Positions 19,014 to 26,193 of a stretch of 64,000 nt of DNA are shown in pieces; within the stretch, counting starts at the first letter, position 1; each line of letters starts with the position of its first letter. The notes below the pieces were generated by a model that saw nothing but the letters and a program-made list of their open reading frames with translations, was not told where the DNA came from and did no database searches. Position numbers and translations under genes: made by a program. The stretch is taken from assembly GCA_022822365.1 (NCBI GenBank), contig JAJEBV010000040.1:1-64000 (forward strand), read 5' to 3'. Origin of the DNA: Thermoanaerobaculia bacterium. Its GTDB lineage: Bacteria; Acidobacteriota; Thermoanaerobaculia; Multivoradales; Multivoraceae.

Positions 19014-19958
19014 TCAGGGGTTCGCCGAGGCGACCGGGCGGCGCCCGCGCCGGCGGCGGCCCGGCAGGCCGCCCCGCACGAAGACGTCGGCCAGGAAGTT
19101 GATCGTGAAGGTGACGAGGAAGAGGAAGATTCCGAGCGTGAACAGCGCCTGCCAGTGCTCCGAACCCTCCGCCGTCTCGCCCAGTTCGGCGGCGATCGTC
19201 GCGGTCAGGGCCCGCACCGCGTCGAACGGACTCGTCGGCAGATTGACGGCATGTCCGCTCGCCATCAGGACAGCCATCGTCTCGCCGAAGCCGCGGCCGA
19301 CGCCGAGCAGGGTCGCCGCCACCAGGCCGTTGCGGCCGGCCGGCAGCACGACCTTGAGGATCACCTGCCAGCGGGTGGCGCCCATCGCCTCCGCCGCCTC
19401 ACGGTAGGTGTCGGGTACCGCCTTCAACGCGTCCTCGGCGATCGTCGTCATGATCGGCGCCGCCATCAACCCCAGGATGATCCCGGAGTTCAGCACGTTC
19501 AGGCCCACCGGCGCGTCGAAGACACGAACGATCAGGGGGTTCATGATCGACAGGCCGACGAACCCCCAGACGACGGACGGAATAGCCGCGAGCAGCTCGA
19601 CGAGTACCTTCAGCGTCTCCCGACCCCGCCCCGTGGCGAACTCGCCGATGTAGATCGCGGCGCCGAGCGAGAAAGGCACCGCGACCACCATGGCGAGGCC
19701 GGTCACCGAGGCGGTGCCGGCGATCAGGGCCAGGGCGCCGAAGGTCGGGTTGTGGTTCGAGGTCGGCGTCCAGCGCGGCGAGAGGAGGAACTCGCGCAGG
19801 CTGAAACCCTCGAAGATGAACCCCGCGCCCTCGCGGCCGATGAACAGGAAGATGCCGACGATGAAGACGATCGCGGACAAACCGCCCGCCAGAACGAGAA
19901 TCTGGGCGACCTTGTCGACCCACCAGGACAGGTCCCTGCGGTCGGCGGCGGCGTTCAC
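19014..19958 (-). CDS. pstC: Phosphate ABC transporter permease PstC
   Basis: A 314-residue inner-membrane permease. I start it at the GTG at 19958, whose codon overlaps the pstS stop (GTGA); a start at 20009 would lie inside pstS and adds nothing family-like. It has a first helix ILVLAGGLSAIVFIVGIFLFI, the PstC FLLSPRWTPTSNHNPTFGALALIAGT segment and the coupling loop REAAEAMGATRWQVILKVVLPAGRNG, then GVGRGFGETMAVLMASG. The C-terminus is a short basic tail. It pairs with PstA to form the phosphate pore. Confidence 0.92.
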   Translation of the reverse strand: MNAAADRRDLSWWVDKVAQILVLAGGLSAIVFIVGIFLFIGREGAGFIFEGFSLREFLLSPRWTPTSNHNPTFGALALIAGTASVTGLAMVVAVPFSLGAAIYIGEFATGRGRETLKVLVELLAAIPSVVWGFVGLSIMNPLIVRVFDAPVGLNVLNSGIILGLMAAPIMTTIAEDALKAVPDTYREAAEAMGATRWQVILKVVLPAGRNGLVAATLLGVGRGFGETMAVLMASGHAVNLPTSPFDAVRALTATIAAELGETAEGSEHWQALFTLGIFLFLVTFTINFLADVFVRGGLPGRRRRGRRPVASANP

Positions 19959-20836
19959 GAGCAGTCCAGCACGGCCCTCGGCGCGTACCCCTTCTGGTGC
20001 AGGATGCACTGGCCGACGTCGCTGAGCACCCAGTCGAGATACTCGCGGATCGCGCCCTCGGGCTCACCGGCCGTGTACATGAAGAGCGGCCGCGAGATCG
20101 GATAGGAACCGTCGATCGCCGTGGCTACCGTCGGATCCACGCAGTCCCCGCCTTCGGAGGCCCGGATGCAGGGCATGCTGATGTGCTCGGTCGCGTAGGC
20201 GAGCCCGCTGTAGCCGATCGCGCAGGGCGTGTTCTCTACGAGGTCGACAACGTCCTTGGACCCGTGCATGTCGAGCGACCCGAGCTTGAAGTCGCGCTGG
20301 TCGCCCAGGATGGCATCGCGGTAGTAGAAGTAGGTGCCCGAGTTGTTCTGGCGGCTCACCCGAACGATCTTGTCGCTCGGGCAACCGGGCGGCGCCACGT
20401 CCAGCTGGCTCCAGCGCTCCGTCGTGCCGCCTTCGCCGTAGATGTCCGCAAGCTGGTCGAGCGACATGTCGCCGAGGGGGTTGTCCTCGTGCAGGAAGAC
20501 GGCCAGGGCGTCGAAACCGACGATGTACTCGATCGGGTCGTGGCCGTTGGCCCGCGCCTGCTCCAGTTCCGAGTCGGTCATCCGGCGGCTCGAGTTCGCG
20601 ATGTCGACCGTGCCGTTGATCATCGCCGAGATGCCGGTGCCCGAACCGCCGCCCGACACCGCCACCGCGGTCTCCGCCGTGACCTTGGCGTACTCCTCCG
20701 CCCAGGCCTGCGCGACGTTGACCAGGGTGTCCGAGCCCTTGTTCTGGATGACGTCGCGGGTAGCCTCCCCGTTCCCTGCGCACCCCGCGACGACGGCGGC
20801 GAGAGCGAAGACTCCCGCCCGAATCGGGTGGATCAT
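19955..20836 (-). CDS. pstS: Phosphate-binding periplasmic lipoprotein PstS
   Basis: A 293-residue substrate-binding protein, first gene of the pst operon. The signal ends in a lipobox (AAVVAGC, Cys19), so it is membrane-anchored rather than free. Phosphate-ligand motifs of PstS are present: NKGSDTLVNV, SGGGSGTGISAMINGTVDIANSSRRM and RQNNSGTYFYYRDAIL, matching the Ser/Thr/Arg ligands of the family. Six cysteines near or beyond residue 140 could make disulfides. No Shine-Dalgarno is obvious and the Pho-box-like repeat lies only 25 bases upstream, so the mRNA may have almost no leader. There is no phoU or phoBR nearby. Confidence 0.93.
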   Translation of the reverse strand: MIHPIRAGVFALAAVVAGCAGNGEATRDVIQNKGSDTLVNVAQAWAEEYAKVTAETAVAVSGGGSGTGISAMINGTVDIANSSRRMTDSELEQARANGHDPIEYIVGFDALAVFLHEDNPLGDMSLDQLADIYGEGGTTERWSQLDVAPPGCPSDKIVRVSRQNNSGTYFYYRDAILGDQRDFKLGSLDMHGSKDVVDLVENTPCAIGYSGLAYATEHISMPCIRASEGGDCVDPTVATAIDGSYPISRPLFMYTAGEPEGAIREYLDWVLSDVGQCILHQKGYAPRAVLDCS

Positions 20837-20860
20837 TGCCGCCGCAGCGTAGGTTTCGTC

Positions 20861-20888
20861 CGTGAACGGCCTGTAAAGACGACGTGAA
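20861..20888 (-). promoter_or_regulatory. Pho-box-like triple direct repeat upstream of pstS
   Basis: On the minus strand the hexamers TTCACG, TTTACA and TTCACG start exactly 11 bases apart, each followed by a 5-base spacer. Response regulators of the PhoB/PhoP family bind direct repeats with this 11-base period, and TT(A/C/T)ACA-like hexamers are the PhoP form. A TACGCT at 20846-20851 could be the -10 box, about 10 bases after the last repeat. Repeats and spacing are seen; control by phosphate starvation is inferred from the target gene. Confidence 0.6.
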
Positions 20889-20908
20889 GCAACGGTGCGG
20901 AGGACCGC

Positions 20909-22204
20909 TCAGAAGTAGGCAACGACGGAAGTCCACGCCACGACCGGCACGGCCCCGTACTCGCTGCCGAGGACGCCGTCCCGGACCCCCCGGCCGGTCG
21001 AGGCGATGAGGCCCGCGGTCCAGGTCACGCTGTCGGACACCGACCAGGCGACGCCCGGCTGGAACAGGGCCGAACCGTCGTCCCGGTTCGCCAGCACGGC
21101 GCCCGTCACGGTCAGCAGCGGGTGCGCTTGCCAGGCCAGCGAGAGGCCCGCGTACCGGCGGCCGAGGGAGACGACTTCACCGCGCCGCACGCGGTCGGCC
21201 TCGGCCAGCCGCGTGTAGTCCGCGGGGTCGCCGGCGCCGAAGCCGTTCCAGCTCGCCTCGCCGATCAGGGTCAGCCTGGGCGTCAGCAGGCCGTCGACAC
21301 CCACCGTCAGGCGCCAGAAATCGCCGCAGCCGAAGACCGGGTGGGCGCTCTCCGGATCGCAGCCCGGACTGGTCCACGAGACCTCGCCGCGCAGGCCGGT
21401 GCCGCGGACATCGGCGGAGAAGAAGCCGCCGAGGACGAAGTCGCGATGGAAGCCGCCGACCATGTAGCCGAAGTCGACCGTCGAAGCGCCCTCGCCGAGG
21501 TCCGCGTGGAAGCGGCCCATCGAGGCGAGACTCAGGTCGTCGGGAGTACGGGCGCCCTGGCCGGCGGCGATGACCTCGATCTCGGAGAAGTCGTCCACCG
21601 GAACGGTGAAGCGAAGCGCGTCGACGCCGGGCTTGTAGTCCCGGTCGATCCGCTGCGGAGCGAAGGGAGCAAAGAGGTCGAGTACCGGCCAGAAGTAGTT
21701 GACGCCCCAGGTGATCGCCTGGCGGCCCGCGACCATTCGGAATCCGGGACGGTCCCAGCGCAGGTTGAAGCGGTCGATCTCCGTCGCGCCCGCGATGTCG
21801 CCACCGCCGAACGAGTCCTTCGTCAGGTCGAAGAAACGCCGCGTGTCTCCCGTAGCGACCGACGTCACCGCGCCGCTGCCGGGCGGCGACACGGCATGGG
21901 CCGTACCATGCATCTCGAAGCGGAACCGGTCCCGGTCGCCCGACCTCCAGCGCGAGTCGAGCTTGAGCCGCAGGATCCCGAGTTCGACGCCGCCGGCCCC
22001 GGCCGCCGCGCCGTCCTCTTCAGCCGGCTCGCCGTCGCCGGCCAGGTCCGTCTCTTCCAGGATCCGGAACGCGAAGACGCGCACGTCGCCGCCCAGCTCT
22101 GTCTGCGCAGCAACCCCGGCCGGCGCCGCCAGCAGAAGCAACGCGACAAGTCCCGCCGCGCGCTGCTTCAGGTCAGCGGCGCTCGTCGCTCGCGACGTTC
22201 CCAT
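20909..22204 (-). CDS. Outer-membrane beta-barrel (porin-like) protein
   Basis: A 431-residue predicted outer-membrane barrel with a signal peptide (GLVALLLLAAPAGVAAQ). The mature protein starts directly in long amphipathic strands (GGDVRVFAFRILEET, LGILRLKLDSRW, RFRFEMHGTAHA) and ends with aromatic Tyr-Phe at the C-terminus, a common BAM-recognition end. A stretch around TEIDRFNLRWDRPGFRMVAGRQAITWGVNYFWPVLDLFAPF recalls DUF1302-type barrels that sit beside LolA-like carriers and inner-membrane exporters. The ATG overlaps the end of the LolD-like ATPase gene by 32 bases, placing it in the same operon. One Cys pair (CDPES, FGCGDF) may form a loop disulfide. The cargo is unknown. Confidence 0.75.
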   Translation of the reverse strand: MGTSRATSAADLKQRAAGLVALLLLAAPAGVAAQTELGGDVRVFAFRILEETDLAGDGEPAEEDGAAAGAGGVELGILRLKLDSRWRSGDRDRFRFEMHGTAHAVSPPGSGAVTSVATGDTRRFFDLTKDSFGGGDIAGATEIDRFNLRWDRPGFRMVAGRQAITWGVNYFWPVLDLFAPFAPQRIDRDYKPGVDALRFTVPVDDFSEIEVIAAGQGARTPDDLSLASMGRFHADLGEGASTVDFGYMVGGFHRDFVLGGFFSADVRGTGLRGEVSWTSPGCDPESAHPVFGCGDFWRLTVGVDGLLTPRLTLIGEASWNGFGAGDPADYTRLAEADRVRRGEVVSLGRRYAGLSLAWQAHPLLTVTGAVLANRDDGSALFQPGVAWSVSDSVTWTAGLIASTGRGVRDGVLGSEYGAVPVVAWTSVVAYF

Positions 22205-22865
22205 CGACGAGGCGCACCACGCGGCGGGCCCGTTCCATTACCTGCGGATCGTGAGTCGAGAACAGGAAGGTCACGCCCTGCTCCCGGTTCAGCTCCTCCA
22301 TCAGGCCGAGCAGGGTCTCCGCGGTCTCCGAGTCGACGTTCGCGGTCGGCTCGTCGGCAAGCACGACCGCCGGGTTGCTGGCGATCGCGCGGGCGATGGC
22401 GACCCGCTGCTGCTGCCCGCCCGAGAGTTCCGAGGGTCTTCGGTCCTCCAATCCCTTGAGCCCCACCTGCTCGAGCAGGCCCATCACCCGCTCGCGCCGC
22501 GTCGGCCCGTCGACGCCCTGAACCCAGAGCACCATCTCGGCGTTCTCGTACGCGGTCAGGACGGGCATCAGGTTGTAGGCCTGGAACACGAAACCGATCC
22601 GGTCGCGCCGGAGCTCGCTCAACTCCTTCTTGTTCAGGCCGCCCAGTTCGCGTCCTTCGAGCACGATCGAACCCGAAGTCGCAGCGTCGAGCGCCCCGAT
22701 CAGGTTCAGCATGGTCGTCTTGCCGGAGCCCGAGGGACCGCAGATCACGGTGAACTCACCCGCCTCGACATCCATGGAGAGATCGCGCAGCGCGTGGATG
22801 TCGACGCTGCCCTGGCGGTAGACCTTGCTCACGTCACGGAGCGAAATGACCGGACCCTCGCCCAT
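22173..22865 (-). CDS. LolD/MacB-like ABC transporter ATPase
   Basis: A 230-residue ATPase of the LolD/MacB/FtsE group. It has Walker A GPSGSGKT, the Q-loop FVFQAYNLMPVLTAYENAEM, signature LSGGQQQRVAIARA, Walker B VVLADEPT, D-loop NVDS and switch histidine in STHDP; all motifs are intact. Enzymes of this group power lateral release of lipids or lipoproteins, or mechanotransmission, rather than classical substrate channels. Its start lies one base after the stop of the adjacent permease gene. Two different permeases are encoded directly upstream, as in lolC-lolE systems. Confidence 0.9.
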   Translation of the reverse strand: MGEGPVISLRDVSKVYRQGSVDIHALRDLSMDVEAGEFTVICGPSGSGKTTMLNLIGALDAATSGSIVLEGRELGGLNKKELSELRRDRIGFVFQAYNLMPVLTAYENAEMVLWVQGVDGPTRRERVMGLLEQVGLKGLEDRRPSELSGGQQQRVAIARAIASNPAVVLADEPTANVDSETAETLLGLMEELNREQGVTFLFSTHDPQVMERARRVVRLVDGNVASDERR

Positions 22866-22866
22866 T

Positions 22867-24114
22867 TCACACCACCTTGATCGTGTCGACCGGCTGCACC
22901 CGACCCGCGCGCCAGGCCGGGTAGATCCCCGAGGCGAGGGTCGCCACCACCGCGAACAGCCCGATCAGCACGGCGTTGCGCGGGAAGATGCCGACCTTGA
23001 GCACCGGATCCAGGCCGACGCCCGCGACCTCCACCGTGCCGCCATAGACCGCCGTCAGGTCGAGGCCGGTAGAGGACAGGTAGACGTACGGCCCCAGAGT
23101 GATCAGGAAGGCGCCGGTCAGACCCAGGATCGCCAGCCAGGCGCTCTCCATCATGATCAGCCGGAACAGCCGTCGCGGGCTCCAGCCGATCGCCAGCATG
23201 ATGCCGAACTCCCGCAGCCGCTCCATCACGCTGACGAACATCGTGTTGAAGATCCCCGCCGCGACCAGCACCGCGATCAGGATCTCCATGACCACCGCCC
23301 CGCCGACCTTGAGCGCGATGAACGCCGCCAGTTGCGGTTGACTCGTGTTCCAGGGCAGAGCCGCCACCGTCTCGCCGAGTGCCCGGTCGAGCCGGCCGGC
23401 GACGCCGCCGCTCCTCCGCTGGTCCTCGAGGAACACGGCGACCATCGTCGCCTCGTCCTCGCCGTAGCCGAGCAGGTCGCGCACCGTGCCGATGGGCAGC
23501 AGGCAGAAGCCGCCGTCGACCGTCGGCGCGTTCGTCCTGAGCGTCCCCCGCAGCCTCGCGAGGCCGCTCACGATCTCGCCGTTCCTGTCGGTCAGGGTGT
23601 AGACGACCTTGTCGCCCAGCTCCATCCCCAGGTTGCTGGCCAGCCGGTGGCCGAGGATCACCCCGTCGCTGTCTCCCGGTTCGAGCGCCGAGCCTTCATC
23701 CAGCGCCTCCAGGATGGAAAGCGTCGTCTCGTCCTCCGCCTCCGGATCGAAGGCGATGAAGGCGCCGCTGAAGTTCTCGCCCGCCGTGGCCAGCATCGTC
23801 GGCCCGACGATGCGGTCGACGGCACGCGCGATCCGGCGGCCCTCGCCGTCGAGCGCCGCTTCGATCTCCTCGCCGCGCACGACGGTACGGGTCAGGGTCG
23901 GCGTGTCGAGGTACTCGGGATGCTGGAGGCTGACGTGGCCGCCGCCTAGCCGGGCCGCCAGATCGATCATGTCCTTCCAGTTGCGGTCCTGCATCGCCGT
24001 GAACACGACCGCCAGGAAGACGCCGAAGACGATCGAGCCCAGCGTCAGCAGGGTCCGCCGACGGTTCCGCCACAGGTTGCGCCAGGCCAGGGTTGCCACG
24101 TTGGGTCCACTCAT
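22867..24114 (-). CDS. LolC/LolE-like ABC transporter permease
   Basis: A 415-residue inner-membrane protein of the FtsX/MacB-like family. Start MSGPNV follows GGAGGAAGGAAG. It has a first helix (LLTLGSIVFGVFLAVVFTAM) after a WRNLWRNRRRT basic segment, a periplasmic domain of roughly 200 residues, then three C-terminal helices, including VMEILIAVLVAAGIFNTMFVSV, and a cytoplasmic coupling loop ERLREFGIMLAIGWSPRRLFRLIMMES. The last residues IYPAWRAGRVQPVDTIKVV are a family ending. It probably pairs with the second permease encoded just upstream to form an asymmetric transmembrane unit. Confidence 0.88.
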   Translation of the reverse strand: MSGPNVATLAWRNLWRNRRRTLLTLGSIVFGVFLAVVFTAMQDRNWKDMIDLAARLGGGHVSLQHPEYLDTPTLTRTVVRGEEIEAALDGEGRRIARAVDRIVGPTMLATAGENFSGAFIAFDPEAEDETTLSILEALDEGSALEPGDSDGVILGHRLASNLGMELGDKVVYTLTDRNGEIVSGLARLRGTLRTNAPTVDGGFCLLPIGTVRDLLGYGEDEATMVAVFLEDQRRSGGVAGRLDRALGETVAALPWNTSQPQLAAFIALKVGGAVVMEILIAVLVAAGIFNTMFVSVMERLREFGIMLAIGWSPRRLFRLIMMESAWLAILGLTGAFLITLGPYVYLSSTGLDLTAVYGGTVEVAGVGLDPVLKVGIFPRNAVLIGLFAVVATLASGIYPAWRAGRVQPVDTIKVV

Positions 24115-24145
24115 CTTCCTTCCTCCCTCTGTACGGCGCAGGCTG

Positions 24146-25372
24146 TCACTGGTGGTGGATCGCCTCGACCGGGCTGATCCGCGCGGCCTTGACCGCCGGG
24201 AACAGGACCGCCAGCCCGACGATGAAGAGCAGGATGAAGACCGGCCCGGCAATCGTCACCGGGCTCACCGCGCCGGTCCAGATCCGGTCCATGGAGACGC
24301 CCATGATGGCGGTACCGCCCAGTTGACCGACGTCGATCCCCCGCGACACGACGAACCAGAGCGTCGGCAGGCTGGCCAGCAGCCCGACGGCGATCGCCAG
24401 CGCCGCCTGCAGCGCGCCCTCCGTCAGGATGAGCGCCAGCACCCGCCTGGGCGAAACGCCGATCGCCTTCAGTACGCCGAACTCCCGGATCCGCTCGAAG
24501 ACGGCCATCAGCATCGCGTTCAGGATCATGATCGCGATCACGACGTAGACGATGAAGGCCACGACCTGGACGGCCGCCTGGGCGGAGTCGAGCACGTTCG
24601 CGATCCCCGGCAGGAGATCCCGCCAGGTCCGCACTTCCACGCCGGAGACGCTCGCCGCCGCGGCCTCTTCAACGACCCCCGTCGCCGCCAGGAGCTCCTG
24701 CCCTTCGCCACTGCGAACGATGACCTGGTGGGCGCCGTCCTCCAGGGCGAAGAAGCTCCGGAACGCGTCCTCCACCAGGAACACGGTCCCGCGGTCCGTG
24801 TCCTCGCTCAGGCTCTGCAGCACGCCCCGGACCTCGAACAGGTCGTTCGCCATGCTGCCGTCGGTCGCCTGGCTGAGCGCAACCAGCTCGTCGCCGACGT
24901 CCACCCCCAGCGTCCGCGCGAGCCGGTAGCCGAGCACAACGCCCGAGGCGTCGGCCGGATCGAGCCACTCGCCCCGGTCGAGCCGCTCATGGACATCGCT
25001 GACCCGGGCGTCCCGCTCCGGCCTCAGCCCCTTGAGCAGGGCCCCGGTCGAGGCCTCCCCCGAGGCGACCAGGGCGCCGCCGAGCAGGCGCGCGCTCGAG
25101 CGCAGCCCGGTCTCGTCCAGCGCGGCGAGCAGAGCCTCTGGATCCTCGATCCGCTCCCAGATCGAGGGCCGCTCCCGGTAGCCGTCGGCGTGGATCTGGA
25201 TCTCGCCCAGCTCGACGTCGAGGAGCGTGCTCTCCATGCTGCCCAGCATCCCCTGCATGAGCGACGTGTAGAGCACCATCGCCCACAGGGCCAGGGTCAT
25301 CGCGCCGACCGTGACCAGGGTGCGGCGGCCGTTCCGCCACAGGTTGCGCCAGGCCATGCGGAGGAGCTTCAT
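24146..25372 (-). CDS. LolC/LolE-like ABC transporter permease
   Basis: A 408-residue paralogue of the next permease, with the same MAWRNLWRNGRRT start, one N-terminal helix, a periplasmic domain carrying LGYRLARTLGVDVGDELV, and three C-terminal helices around IVYVVIAIMILNAMLMAVFERIREFGVLKAIGVSPRRVLAL. The end, LFPAVKAARISPVEAIHHQ, matches the MacB/LolC family. Two non-identical permeases with one ATPase is the LolCDE layout of proteobacteria rather than the single LolF. The LolA-like protein is encoded 15 bases upstream, supporting export of a lipid or lipoprotein to the outer membrane. Confidence 0.88.
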   Translation of the reverse strand: MKLLRMAWRNLWRNGRRTLVTVGAMTLALWAMVLYTSLMQGMLGSMESTLLDVELGEIQIHADGYRERPSIWERIEDPEALLAALDETGLRSSARLLGGALVASGEASTGALLKGLRPERDARVSDVHERLDRGEWLDPADASGVVLGYRLARTLGVDVGDELVALSQATDGSMANDLFEVRGVLQSLSEDTDRGTVFLVEDAFRSFFALEDGAHQVIVRSGEGQELLAATGVVEEAAAASVSGVEVRTWRDLLPGIANVLDSAQAAVQVVAFIVYVVIAIMILNAMLMAVFERIREFGVLKAIGVSPRRVLALILTEGALQAALAIAVGLLASLPTLWFVVSRGIDVGQLGGTAIMGVSMDRIWTGAVSPVTIAGPVFILLFIVGLAVLFPAVKAARISPVEAIHHQ

Positions 25373-25387
25373 CCGGCGGTGCTCCCG

Positions 25388-26152
25388 CTACTGGCGCAGC
25401 GACTGCAACGAGAACGTGCCGGGCGGCAGGTCGACGTTGAAGGCGTGTTCCTCGTAGACGATCTCGGTGAACTCGTCGGCGTCGTCCGCCGGAATCACCC
25501 GCATCCGCCGCGGCAGAGTCCTGCCGCCGAGCGGACCGAAGTCCTCGTAACGAACCGTGCGCACCAGCCGATCGCGTTCGTCGAAGTACTCGGCCTGGTC
25601 GAGCAGCATGTCCCGGGCCCGGAAACGCGCGTCGATCGCGCCCCACACGACCGGAGCATCCGGCAAGGGCACGCAACGCACGACCCAGTGGCCGGCGCGG
25701 TCCGCCGGCCGCTCCCGGTAGGCGCACTCGAAGTCCTCGCTGTAGCGGGACTCGTGGACCAGGTCGTCGTTCGTGAAGTGGCTGCCCATCCACGCCGCCT
25801 GCATCATCGACCCGGGCACCTTGATCGTCCGGTCGACCTTCGGCAGGTAGTTCCAGATGTTCTGCTCCACCTTCAGCGTCGCCGTGCCGCGCTCCTTCGC
25901 CGGCGCTTCGATGCGTATCAGCGCCGTCTCGGTGCCCTCGGACACAACGTGGAGCCGCAGTTCCCGCTGCCAGCGCTCCGTCTTGATCCGCATCGTGATC
26001 CGGCTCTCGCTGGAGTCGCCGCGCATCGCGTCGTCGGTGGCGCGCATCAGGACGTCGAGCGGCGGGTCGGCCGGCTGAGCCGCCGCGGCGGCGACGCAGA
26101 GAAGGCCGGCAACCGCCAGCACGGCGCCGGGGCGGCCGAAGAACTCGTTCAC
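25388..26152 (-). CDS. LolA-like outer-membrane lipoprotein-sorting protein
   Basis: A roughly 254-residue periplasmic protein of the LolA-like family (the group also annotated as outer membrane lipoprotein-sorting protein). After a signal (AVLAVAGLLCVAAAAAQ) come RGDSSESRITMRIKTERWQRELRLHV, TALIRIEAPAKERGTATLKVEQNIWNYLPKVDRTIKVPGSMMQAAWMGSHFTNDDLV and a C-terminal FNVDLPPGTFSLQSLRQ, characteristic of this carrier fold. It likely ferries a lipid between the ABC exporter and the outer membrane. The start is uncertain: I chose the GTG that gives a compact signal; a TTG ten codons upstream is equally possible. Neither has a good ribosome site. Confidence 0.82.
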   Translation of the reverse strand: MNEFFGRPGAVLAVAGLLCVAAAAAQPADPPLDVLMRATDDAMRGDSSESRITMRIKTERWQRELRLHVVSEGTETALIRIEAPAKERGTATLKVEQNIWNYLPKVDRTIKVPGSMMQAAWMGSHFTNDDLVHESRYSEDFECAYRERPADRAGHWVVRCVPLPDAPVVWGAIDARFRARDMLLDQAEYFDERDRLVRTVRYEDFGPLGGRTLPRRMRVIPADDADEFTEIVYEEHAFNVDLPPGTFSLQSLRQ

Positions 26153-26193
26153 GCGAGGGAGGACTATAGCAACGGGAAGCAACGGGGACGCCG

